Assembly: GCF_964340395.1 (NCBI RefSeq)
Contig: NC_135551.1
Coordinates: 29,116,880 to 29,180,879, forward strand
DNA length: 64,000 nucleotides
DNA from: Glandiceps talaboti
Lineage: Eukaryota > Hemichordata > Enteropneusta > Spengelidae
Direction of reading: 5' to 3'
This document shows, one piece after another, positions 32,901-45,600 of the stretch (the stretch's first letter is position 1; the number at the start of each line of letters is the position of its first letter). Both the position numbers and the translations under genes were made by a program. Under the pieces are notes generated by a model. That model made no database searches. It saw only the letters and a program-made list of their open reading frames with translations, and was not told the DNA's origin.

Positions 32901-35900
32901 GACCAAGCAAAGCACCGCAACAATTACCTCAATCAAAATATTATCACTCTTTCTGTTTGAAAGCATTAAAATATAGATTAGTTAGAATTAAAGTGTACAA
33001 CTTCTTCTGTTTAGAATATTGAGAATAACTGGCTATTGTAAAGGATATTGACTGACCCATAATGTCTGTACCTTTAGTAGACAAAATCAGCCATACTCCT
33101 GTCATTGCAGTTGTTGCTACACTAGAATCCAGTCATGTGGAGATTTTACTCTAATTTTTTCCCTACATGTACCACGTCTGGCATTTCCTTATATGGTCGT
33201 ATATTCAAACCTAAAATCAGATTATGATTAGAGACAGAGACATTAGCCCCATCTACACGACACTAAAAATCCTACCTCAGGTAGGATTCAGGATAGTTTG
33301 AAGCGCGTGTTGACGCAAACATGTCCTGAACCTGTCCTGAAACCGTCCTGACTTAGGACACCTTTCAACATCTATGCAACATCTATGCCGTAACCTTCCT
33401 ATGTGTAGACACAAACCTCTCCTACCTCAGGTAGCACTCGGAACTGCCTCAGGTAGGATGACCCATAGACGGGGCTACTGAATATGGTAATCATGTTTAC
33501 ATCGTACATCTCAGCCCTTCTAGTTGGGTTCTAATCACTTGGCGATACTATTGACACCATCTCATGGTGGGAAGAATAAGAATTTGCATCTGTTTTCTAG
33601 TCGTAGCTTCCATACATCAGTATGTCACTAATGAAATACCAGGTATGGTAAAAAAAACAAGATCAAAACCTCCACATGGCTGACCTCTAGGCTATTGATG
33701 CAACACAATTGAGAATTGAATGTTAATGTATGTGTAGATGTTGGTAAAGTACTGATACTGATTAGCATATCAAGTCAAAGGTTGAAGTGTTGATACTGAT
33801 TAGCATATCAGGTTGAAGTGCTGATACTTATTAGCATATTAGGTCAAAGGTTACAGATATTGCTCAAGTACAGCAAGATTTTTCTTGGTTCTTATCTTAC
33901 CTCTAGTAAATTAAATGATAACACCTACATGTAATATTTCACAGGAAAAGAGGAATTCATCAATGATACTAGTATGCAATATTTTGTGATGCAAATTTCC
34001 CCAAATTTTGTCAATTTTTTGTTTGATATCACCATTCTCTGATCTTTCTGTATAGTCTTAGTTATATATAATAGCATATTTCCAGTGAAGGCAATACTTG
34101 ACTGTTGTCATGGTTACAGTTATGAAATGTAGGGCAGTCTAGTAACAGTACAGGAGAGTTAAAGATTTCAGTTAAGAGGGTGATAACACAGCTGTACACT
34201 CCCACAATAAAGTGGATACTATCATGTAAGTCTATTAAACACAAGTGTGACTCCAGATTTAAATTTGTTAATTCCACCAGTATCTAAGTATACATTATGG
34301 GTCATTCAATTCTTGAAATCTTTGTAATCTTAAATGTAATATGAAATAATTTGCAATTTATCTTATTGAAATTATTGCTAAAAGTCAGCATCACATCACT
34401 GGAGAGTTTCTTTACAGTTCCAGAGACGGAAGGATTTGGATTCGACGACAACTTTGCCGATCTGAATTTGAAAGACATGCCATCAGACAACAGTAGTCAG
34501 AGACCGCTCAGTCATGCATCTAAAGATAGCAGGGGTTCAAGAGAGAGTTTCACAACATCGTAAGTAATATATATCATTCTGTAGAGGAAAATCTGTAGTC
34601 ACAACTATAATATAAGTATCTATTTGTAGAAGTTCAGCTACTTTTCATCTGGATATTATGTTGACCTGTATACTTGAAGTTTTCACATCTACAAAATTAC
34701 TTTGCACAGTGATATTAAAGTGCTTTTTGCTGAGTTTTTAGAAGTACAATAACAGAGGAGAAATCTGATAAAATTTTCATAGATTTTCAGTTCATTGTCT
34801 CTATCGGCATCAGTTGTCTATTTTTTCACTGTACAGAGTGATTTCTTTAAAACATCCATTCCATTACATTCATTCATATCTTCATCTATTGTTATGAAAA
34901 CATAGAAACAGTGTGTTTTGTTTTTTCAACAAATTGTAATTATTATAAAAATATAGAGGAAAAAGAGTTATGTTTCATAAACTTTATGTGATTACTGTTG
35001 TGTATACTGTCAGTTTGTGTGTGCCATATTATAAAATGAATGGTCTGAAAGGTTCAACTGCTTATGTAATCTCACTCTCCACCCCATTTCTGTGAGTGCA
35101 TTACAACTGTCTACATCAGACATCAGACCAGACCGTGGCCGAATGGAACCTGTTACAAACACAGAAAGTAAACAAATGAATTGGATTAATAACACTTGGC
35201 TCAGCATGTTTGAAGTACAGAGACTTGTATTACACATTATAGTTTGATAAGAACAGTTTTATGGCCTCTTTATGTGTACATAAAATGCCAGGGGAACTGG
35301 AAATTTGTTTTTGAATGTGAACTACAATGCAAAGTGGCCATAAAACTGTTCTTATCAAATGATGGAATGTAATACAAGTCTCTATATAAACATGCTATGG
35401 CAAGTGTTATTAATCCAATTCAGTTGTTTACATTCCCATATCTGTCAGGCCAATCAAACTGTTGATATGAGGCTGCAAATAGCGCCCTCTATATAAGGAA
35501 ATGCTCATTGTAGCATGTAACTGTGTACTACAGAGTCAAGTACCTCTCCATCTTCTATGGTTCTTGTTTACTACATATTTTAATAGAATTGTTCAGTTTG
35601 ACTTTTCTAGGAAATTGACATCATTTTCTGTGTCTCATTGCATCTGTTGTCTTTCAAAATTACCTTTCCCTCTCGAAGTGAAAACCTTCAATAGAAATTA
35701 CAAAATAATACAATGTACAGTGATGAAATGAATAAAATAATTGAAATTCTGTTCCACAGCACTACTACTTCATTATCAGACAGATTGTAATATGTCTTTA
35801 TTTTCCAATGTTGTCAATTTGACTTTATATCAATCATTGTTATTCTTGTTTTGTTAGTAACCATATGGTGTTGGGTTTTTGGTTTGAATAATTTTATGCA

Positions 35901-38900
35901 AATGACATGGTGCCAATGATTATAACCAGACATGACTTGGATGGCAAATATTTGGTCAAGACTCAATACAGAGACAATAATTTAAATTCATTTTACATAT
36001 AACTCAGTTGACATATGGATTAGTGTCATCACAATATTTGGATGATAATTATTTTGTGTGGAATTCAATTTATGTAACTGTCTGTACTGAGATGTATATG
36101 ATAATTTATCAGTGGAGTTTTTGTGGACTGAATACCGTTGGAAGTCCTGACACAATTGATAAGGTTTGAAATATGTTTACTTTTAAACTATAATGAAAAT
36201 TTTATTAGTTACAGTGTACAATATTTCCTGATTGACAGATATTGAAAGACATGTACCGGGTACTGTTTCAATGATTATACCATGCACAAGCCAGGTTCAA
36301 CAAACAATATGGAATATATACTCTGGTGATTCTATGTCACAACAACGTGTGTCTATGTCATTGGTTCTGCTGTGTGTGTAATATAAGTCAAAATGCTCAA
36401 AATTGCAATTATTTTCTGCAATTTTTTTCATATTACTGGCACTGGTATAATTATATTATTGCCCAATATTTTTCTTCATTCAACCAGAAAAAAACTTGTG
36501 TAGACCAATATCATTTATCAGTCTAGGAACCACAGTGTCACTTTAACTAGGCCAAAATTATGAATTGGAAAGAATGTGGTCTAGTTGTATTTGTCAGATT
36601 TTACATATACATGTACATTGATTCAGGATTAGAGTTCAGTCCCCCACCTTTGTCCAAAAATTCACTTTGCTGTATCTTCATTTTTGTTCTACTACAGAAT
36701 ACAAAATAAATTTTTGTATTTGTTTAATTTTGTGTTACAAGAATAATCAGCATTGTTGTGTTCAGAGTACAAATAGACTTCAATAACTTGTGTGTGTAGT
36801 TTACCATCACCCATGGTTACCATCACCCATGGTTACCATCACCCATGGTTACCAATGTTAGGGTTAGTCATTAAATTTAGTGTATTATCTGTACCATAGA
36901 TGTTTTGGTAATTATACCTCTCTCATTCATTCATTCATTCATTCATTCATTCATTCATTCATTCATTCATTCATTCATTCATTCATTCATCCATTCATTC
37001 ATTCATTCATTCATTCATTCATCCATCCATTTATTCATACCTTCACTTACAAATCCTACATGTAGACATCCTTGCTTGCCAGTTACAATTCCTAAAGCTG
37101 TTACAAACTAAGGCTCAGATTCAGATTGTGAATCTGTCATAGGTCAAGTCCCTGAATAAAATATGCAGACAGAAATAGTTGGTTTGACTATCATAATACA
37201 TTTTACCATGTTTGCCTGGTCAACTCCATTGTTGCCAACTGTGTCTGTTCGAACTAACTATATAAAGTTTTTTTTTTTTTTGATGATTGGTCATACTTCT
37301 GATCGAAATTTGAAGAAAATGGCAAAACTGGAAATGATAAAACTGACTTGTTAACTGATAATGTTTATTTTCCACAGGAGTACTGATGATTTGCCGTCTG
37401 AATCTACTGGAAGTGGTACAGTTAGTGATGTTATGAAGGGTATGGGTGTAACTACTCCTAGACCTGTTGGTGTCAGAGATGGTATCGTAAGACTACACAT
37501 GTCAAAACGAGACAGTGAATTTACAGTTATGAAGCCATTTAGGTGAGTGGGAATTTGTAGTTATGAAGCCCTTTAGGTGAGAGAGAATTTGTAGTTATGA
37601 AGCCCTGTAGGTGAGAGAGAATTTGTAGGTTTGAAGCCATTTAGGTGTGTGAGAATTTGTAGTTATGAAGCCCTTTAGGTGAGAGAGAATTTGTAGGTAT
37701 GAAGCCCTGTAGGTGAGTGAGAATTTGTAGGTTTGAAGCCCTTTAGGTGAGAGAGAATTTGTAGTTATGAAGCCCTTTAGGTATGTGAGAATTTGTAGTT
37801 ATGAAGCCCTTTAGTATTTTAAAACCATATAGATTCTAAAAAGACACAAAAAATGCATTAATTCATTTAATGATGAAAATTTTTATATCTGTATTAAAAA
37901 AACAATTTCCGTATTTTCTCCAGGTTATTTGTAGGAACATGGAATGTGAATGGACAGGTACCAACTGTACACATAGGTGCTTGGCTTTCATCAGATCCAG
38001 AACCACCAGATATCTATGCCGTTGGATTCCAGGAATTAGATTTGAGCAAAGAAGCATTCCTGTTCAACGACTCACCAAGGGAAGAAGAATGGTACAAACG
38101 AGTTGCAGAAGGAATACACCGGAAAGCCAAATACAAAAAGGTAAAGTTATTTTATAGTCAGACTAGTTACCAAGACAACTTATGGCAGTTGAATCTATGC
38201 ACAATTTTATTCTATATTCTTTCAGTGATATAAATGTGACTTTGTTACTAATTCTGTCTCTGTAGGGTACATCATAACAAAAATTGTAAACCATCAGAAC
38301 ATATGTGTCTATGTCATCAGTTTTGTTGTTCTACAGTATGAAAATATGTGTTCATGTCATCAGTTCTGCTGTTCTACATCATGACAATATGTGTACATGT
38401 CATCAGTTTTGTCCTACAGCTTGGTTTATGTGTACATGTCATGTTTTGATGTTCTGCACCATTGCACTATGTGTCGATGTCATAATTTCTGTCCTCTTAC
38501 AGTATTACAATATGTGTATATGTCATTAGTTATGGTGGTCTATGTAATGACAATTTGTGTACACATCATGATCTCTATTCTACATCATGACAATATGTGT
38601 ACATGTCATCAGTTCTGTTGTTTTACATCATGACAATATGTGTACGTGTCATCAGCTCTGTTGTTCTACATCATAACAATATGTGTACATGTCATCAGCT
38701 CTGTTGTTTTACATCATGACAATATGTGTACGTGTCATCAGCTCTGTTGTTCTACATCATAACAATATGTGTACGTGTCATCAGCTCTGTTGTTTTACAT
38801 CATAACAATATGTGTACATGTCATCAGCTCTGTTGTTCTACATCATGACAATATGTGTACATGTCATCAGCTCTGTTGTTTTATATCATGACAATATGTG

Positions 38901-41900
38901 TATATGTCATCAGCTCTTGTTTTACATCATGACAATATGTGTACGCGTCATCAGCTCTGTTGTTCTACATCATGACAATATGTGTACATGTCATCAGTTC
39001 AGTTGTTAAACCAGTTGTACTGTTGATATTTTACCAGGTAAAATTGATACGATTAGTTGGCATGATGTTGATAGTGTTTGCCAAGGAAGAACACATGGAA
39101 TATATTACTGAAGTGGCTGCTGAAACAGTAGGAACAGGTATCATGGGTAAAATGGTAAGTTGGACTTTAATCCTATTTATATCACTGGATAATGATGTAA
39201 TGTAGTATTCCAACTAGCTCCCAGAATATCTCAATGGAATAATATCTTATCCCATTGCTATCACTGGAATGTCACAGTGGAGCAATGTTGTGGTGTCAGC
39301 AAACATTTTAATATCAATAATATTGATATGGTTATTACTTTTCCAGGCCTCCAGCCCATATACAACAATAGAAAAGTACAAACACAAAAAAGTATCAAAA
39401 TCACACAAATAAGACTGATTTGTCATAGATTCATTATTGGTGGTACTCCTGTAAACTGCTACCTCAACATGACGTTGTTTTTAAAGGAATGCAAACAACA
39501 ACAAATCTTTCAGTCTACCTGTTTTGCTCAACTTATAGTTTTTGAGTACAAAGAAAAACCACGCTGATAGAGAGAGGGGATTAATATGATTTTATAAACC
39601 AAGTTCATGTTAAAAACGATTTTAATTATTTTTGTTTTGTACTCTGTAGGGTAACAAAGGAGGTGTTGGAATAAGACTTGTATTTCACAATACATCATTT
39701 ATCTTTGTCAACTCTCATCTCGCTGCACACGTTGAAGAATTTGAAAGAAGAAACCAAGATTATCATGATATCTGTTCTAGGATGTTGTTCAAAGACTTTG
39801 GTTCTCCATTACATATAACCCAGCATGAGTAAGTACTTGTACATGCACATTTAATATTCCTGAGTTGCCTTGCATTGTGTTTCCTTGTACCATGGAGGTG
39901 TCTCTCCTTATACCTCCATGCTAGTACATTTATTTATGACACCACAGGGTAAAGGACAAATAATCGTGATTTTCCAGATTTCTAATATTATTTTCTGTAT
40001 ATTTCAAATAAAGTTTTAAATACTGTTTCCTCTCGTTAATGTGTTAATTTGGGCAAATGGTGAGTTTGTTCTAGCAAGCTACAAATTAATGCAAAGCTGA
40101 TAAACTCAGATAAGACTTTGATATCAGGTAGGAAATAGAAAAAAAACAGTGAGAGGAAACAGCATTTAAAACTTTATTTGAAATATACAGAAAATAATAT
40201 TAGAAATCCGGAAAATCGCGAAAAAAATTGATTATTTGTCCTTTACCCTGTGATGACACTGATAATCCAGACTTCGGTTTACTAAGATAGGATTAAGACA
40301 CAAACTAAATCTACTGTTCTTCAATGAGGAAGATTACACAAGTGGGTGATCGCGGTTTCTCTGTTGTGCAAGCCTAATTACACTGTGATCAACATAGCAT
40401 AAATATTGGCAGTCCCAAAACAGCACTGTAAGTTAATGAAACTCTTAATATACAAATATTCAGAGATGCCTCCCAACTGAGATTATAATTAAACCAATGT
40501 CTGTTCAATAGCTTATCGTTGTTGTATCAACATGTTTCAACAATAGTTTTAGTTTGTGTCTATCTTAGAAAACTGAAGGCTTGACTACCAGGGTAATAAT
40601 TTCTACACATGACTTGAGTTGGCATTTGTTCCAAATTCATGAATATGCAGTGTTCAGCCATTTCATGTTTATGAAGCTAGCTCCATGAGACAATGCATGA
40701 CCACTAATAAGGGCTGCCAGTAAACAATGGATGGCCAATAAGTTTCATTTTGTATTTCTCAGCAATCGTTCGTAATGTAAGTGACGTAAAATGACAAAAT
40801 GACTTTCTGTAACCCAAAGTTTACAAAAATTCCTTTATTTCATGGAGTAGCATTCCCCTTTACTGGTGTATTAATCTAGGTGGTGTCTAACATTTCATTC
40901 TTTGTTTATTGTTTTTCAGTGTTGTATTTTGGCTGGGTGATCTTAATTACAGAATTAGTGACATTCCAGCAGACGAAGTCAAACAACTTATTACAAAGAA
41001 TGCCTTCGATAAACTCTATGAATTTGACCAAGTAAGATTTTATTTCTTGGTAATTAATGAGTATGTTTTTCTTTGTAAAGTAACAAGAAGGATAAACCAA
41101 GTAACTTTCTATACTATAGAACAGCTTTCTTACAACTACAAACTACTGACTATTTTCACTTTGTACAATAATCAGGCAGAACTCAATGCATGTTGTATTT
41201 CCCATGGTGGTGTGTTTTCTAATTTTGTATGTGAGTGCAAAACGTCCCTGATGCTACTTTTCTCTTGAATTAAAACAAATGAGTGATCTTATGTAAAAAG
41301 TAAAATGTAATTGTACAAGTCTTTTATTTTTGATGAATATAGCAAGTTTAACTTGATTTTGTATTTTTGCCATTAAAAATCAAGAAATCCTATTTACCGA
41401 CTTATTTCATATCTTTTTGTCTTATTTTTCCAGTTGAATAAACAAATGAGAATACACAAGGTGTTCACTAATTTCACTGAGGGTAAAATCACTTTTGTGC
41501 CAACCTATAAATATGACCCTGGTACAGATAGCTGGGACACAAGGTAAGGTCAGAGGTCAAAATGTATTTGAAATATACCACTGCATCACTCTATTAGAAA
41601 GACTTGTTGTCTTCTCAAGTTAATAAGGGATTTGACGTCTTGTTGCAGATTTCACAAGATATGCAAATATGCCTAGCAACAACGGTTGTCAAACGTGATC
41701 GCAGTCAAGCTTTCGCCTTGGCCATGTGTGATGATATTGAGAACAATAGTGTTGCTAAGTGTTTGACTCTTTCAGTTTGACCACCCTCACGTGGTTGCTA
41801 TGGACGAATTTGCTCATGCGGGATCTCATGAGATCTGCCGAGAGATGAAAAAACGACATTGTTGTACAGGTTTTATAGATATTTTACAACTTTTTTCCTG

Positions 41901-42561
41901 TTAATTATCAAGCAATGACAAATTTTTATTGCTTTTTCTATTTGTACTCTTAAACTGTTGTAGTATGTCATATATGGTTATTAAACACTCACCATCTTGC
42001 TGTCCTGACCAATTATCAAACAGGATTTTGTAGTAAATTACATACCCTTGCAAATATTATGAAGGGCTCATTTTTAGAAACATGATAGTTTAGAATCATG
42101 TTATTTCTCTACTGACAGTGAAAAGTGCAGAGCTCCAGCATGGTGTGATAGAATCCTGTACAAAGCTACTAATATTGAACAATTGGAGTACAGAAGTCAC
42201 ATGCAACTTAGGATTAGTGATCACAAACCAGTTAGCAGTATTTATGATGTGCAGGTAAGATTTGTCTTAAAGTTGGTAACTATGTAAATCATTTTCTCTC
42301 TGACAAGCAGATTCCATTGAAACAGTGCACAAAGGTGAACCACCATAATGACCCCAAATATATCAGCATTATATATTTCTCTCTGTTTCTCTGTCTGTCT
42401 CTCTGTCTCTCTGTCTCTCTCTCTGACTCTCTCTGTCTCTCTGTCTCTCTGTCTCTCTCTGACTCTCTCTGTCTCTGTCTGTCTGACTGTCTGTCTGTCT
42501 GTCTGTCTCTCTGTCTCTCTGTATCTCTGTCTCTCTGTCTCAGTATCTCTGTCTGTCTGTT

Positions 42562-42649
<88 letters not shown>

Positions 42650-45600
42650 AAACTGTTTCCATTCAAACTTGGCACAAATGTGAGATATATAGTAATCCAA
42701 AACATATCAATAGTTTAGAAAGGAATGTCAGGTCTATGACTACAAATACACAAACCAGCTAAGTACAGATGTATACACATCAAAAATATTGTAAAATAAA
42801 CAAATGTTGAATGATTTTTCAGGTGAAGACAACAGACCATAAGAGATACAAGAAAGTTTATGAAGATGTTATCCGGCAACTTGACAGGCTAGAGAATGAA
42901 TTCCTACCACAAGTTACTCTTACTAAGCTAGATGTAAGTTTCATAACACAGAATAGAGTGATGAGTGTCTGAGTTACTTTTGATACATCTATAAACCTAC
43001 ACATGTCATTTTCGATGTACATATATCAGTATACCAGTTTGGTCATTTCCTATGTTTTACATAATCAAACACATACACACTGTACCAGTTTGGTCATTTC
43101 CTATGTTTTACATAATCAAACACATACACACTGTACCAGTTTGGTCATTTCCTATGTTTTACATAATCAAACACATACACACTATACCAGTTTGGTAATT
43201 TCCTATGTTTTACATAATCAAACACATACACACTGTACCAGTTTAGTCATTTCCTATGTTTTACATAATCAAACACATACACACTGTACCAGTTTGGTCA
43301 TTTCCTATGTTTTACATAATCAAACACATACACACTGTACCAGTTTGGTCATTTCATATGTTTTACATAATCAAACACATACACACTATACCAGTTTGGT
43401 CATTTCCTATGTTTTACATAATCAAACACATACACACTATACCAGTTTGGTAATTTCCTATGTTTTACATAATCAAACACATACACACTGTACCAGTTTA
43501 GTCATTTCCTATGTTTTACATAATCAAACACATACACACTGTACCAGTTTGGTCATTTCCTATGTTTTACATAATCAAACACATACACACTGTACCAGTT
43601 TGGTCATTTCATATGTTTTACATAATCAAACACATACACACTATACCAGTTTGGTCATTTCCTATGTTTTACATAATCAAACACATACACACTATACCAG
43701 TTTGGTCATTTCCTATGTTTTACATAATCAAACACATACACACTATACCAGTTTGGTCATTTCCTATGTTTTACATAATCAAACACATACAAACTGTACC
43801 AGTTTGCACATTACAAGTAAACTAGGTGATAGCATCCAGTCTTCCTTATCTGTGTGTAGTATAGAGGACATACAAGAGTGACACCTACAGGGTGTTTTGT
43901 CATCTTGTTCTCTGTAATACAGTTTATTGTAAAATTATGGAATGTATGGTTAGTTTTGTATTTCACCTCATAATAATAATAATGTTGGGTTCTTATATAG
44001 CACTTTCCCACTCCGTGCTCAAAGCACTTTATAATTATTACCCCTGGCTCGGATCAGAACGGCACAACGGCCCTTTTAGTCTTCCTCAACTCCCGGGGAG
44101 CATACAATCCATTGCAGCCATTTAAGCGCATAGGATTAAAGCCTTCACATTGCAACCTACATCCTACCAGGTCCCTAATTATACAGCTGGGTTGACTGAG
44201 GCACAGTCGTGGATCAAATCTTACCCAAGGACTTTAGCCACTCAGAAACAAACAGCAGGCAGCGACGGAGCTCGAACCAGCAACCTGTAGATTCCAAGCC
44301 GTTCACGCTAACCATTCACCCATCATGACTCCACATGTACAAATGTAGCTACAAAGTGGCAATGTATTTGATAGTCTAGCTAGAAATAAAGCAGACAGAC
44401 AACATTTTGAAATTATAATTTGTTTTCTCTTCCAGTTTGTCTTTAATGATGTAATGTTTATGGAAGATCAGAGTCAGTCACTGGAAGTAATTAACACTGG
44501 TCAAGTACCAGTACAGTTTGAATTCATCAACAAACTAGAAGACAGATCATACTGTAAACCTTGGTTGAAAGTTGAACCATCAATGTGTTTTATTATGCCA
44601 GGTAAGAAATGTGCCCTACAGAACAGTTTGAGTCGGGAACATGTGGCTGTGAGAGAATGAAATTGAATTATCACAATTTGTAAATTGTTGTTGGGTGATA
44701 ATAGCTTATAGCACATATTGATAAGGGAAATTGACTCATCAAATATGAAATGTGTGTAGGGTGGGGATGGGGATGGGGGTGTTACTAGCCACTTACAGCT
44801 AATTGCATCCATGCACAGGAATTTGAATTTTTTGTGGCTGTTAGCAACTGATGATGAAGTCGAGGTTAAACTAATTGTATCATTTACTAGAAATATTAGA
44901 GAAAACGTTTAATTTTGGCTGATAAAAGTTCAAAATTTGTGTTTTCTTTTCACCAGGTGATAAAGTAGAAGTTCAACTTATTGCATCTGTTGACAAGGCA
45001 ACCGCATCACCACTGAATGCAGGAGAAAAGTTGGAAGACATCTTGATTTTACATTTAGATGGCGGCAAAGATTTCTTTATATCCTTTAAATCAGTCTATT
45101 CAACAAACGTCAATGTTTAGAAACTAACATCAAAGGTTTCGTGAGTTTCATTATGATTGATTAAAATATTGTATTTTCATCATGTTGGATCCAGGGGCAT
45201 GAATTATTACTGAGTTAGAAGTAGACTTCTCCTGTGTCTGGTGAAGTCAGTATACAGGGAACATTTTCAGTCAAGCATCATGCATGCATTCCTACCACAC
45301 AGGACTGCTGCAGGACTGTGTGTAATGGCCAAGAGGGGTCAGTCCTGCTGCAGGACTGTGAAGGCCAAGAGGGGTCAATCCTGCTATAGGACTGTGATGG
45401 CCAAGAGGGGTCAGTCCTGCTGCAGGACTGTGTGTGATGGCCAAGAAGGGTCAGTCCTGCTGCAGGACTGTGTGTGATGGCCAAGAGGGGTCAGTCCTGC
45501 TATAGGACTGTGATGGCCAAGAGGGGTCAGTCCTGCTAAAGGACTGTGATGGCCAAGAGGGGTCAGTCCTGCTACAGGACTGAAATTCAGGATTGCTGCT

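Noticed and set aside
37870-38233. Alternative frames across the catalytic exon of INPP5B
   Set aside because: Only the frame reading [10 protein letters not shown] agrees with the 5-phosphatase family. The others are shadows.
43003-43881. 292-codon open frame of 17-residue repeats
   Set aside because: It is the translation of a 51-bp intronic minisatellite. The period is a multiple of three, so the frame stays open by arithmetic, and no conserved protein features are seen.
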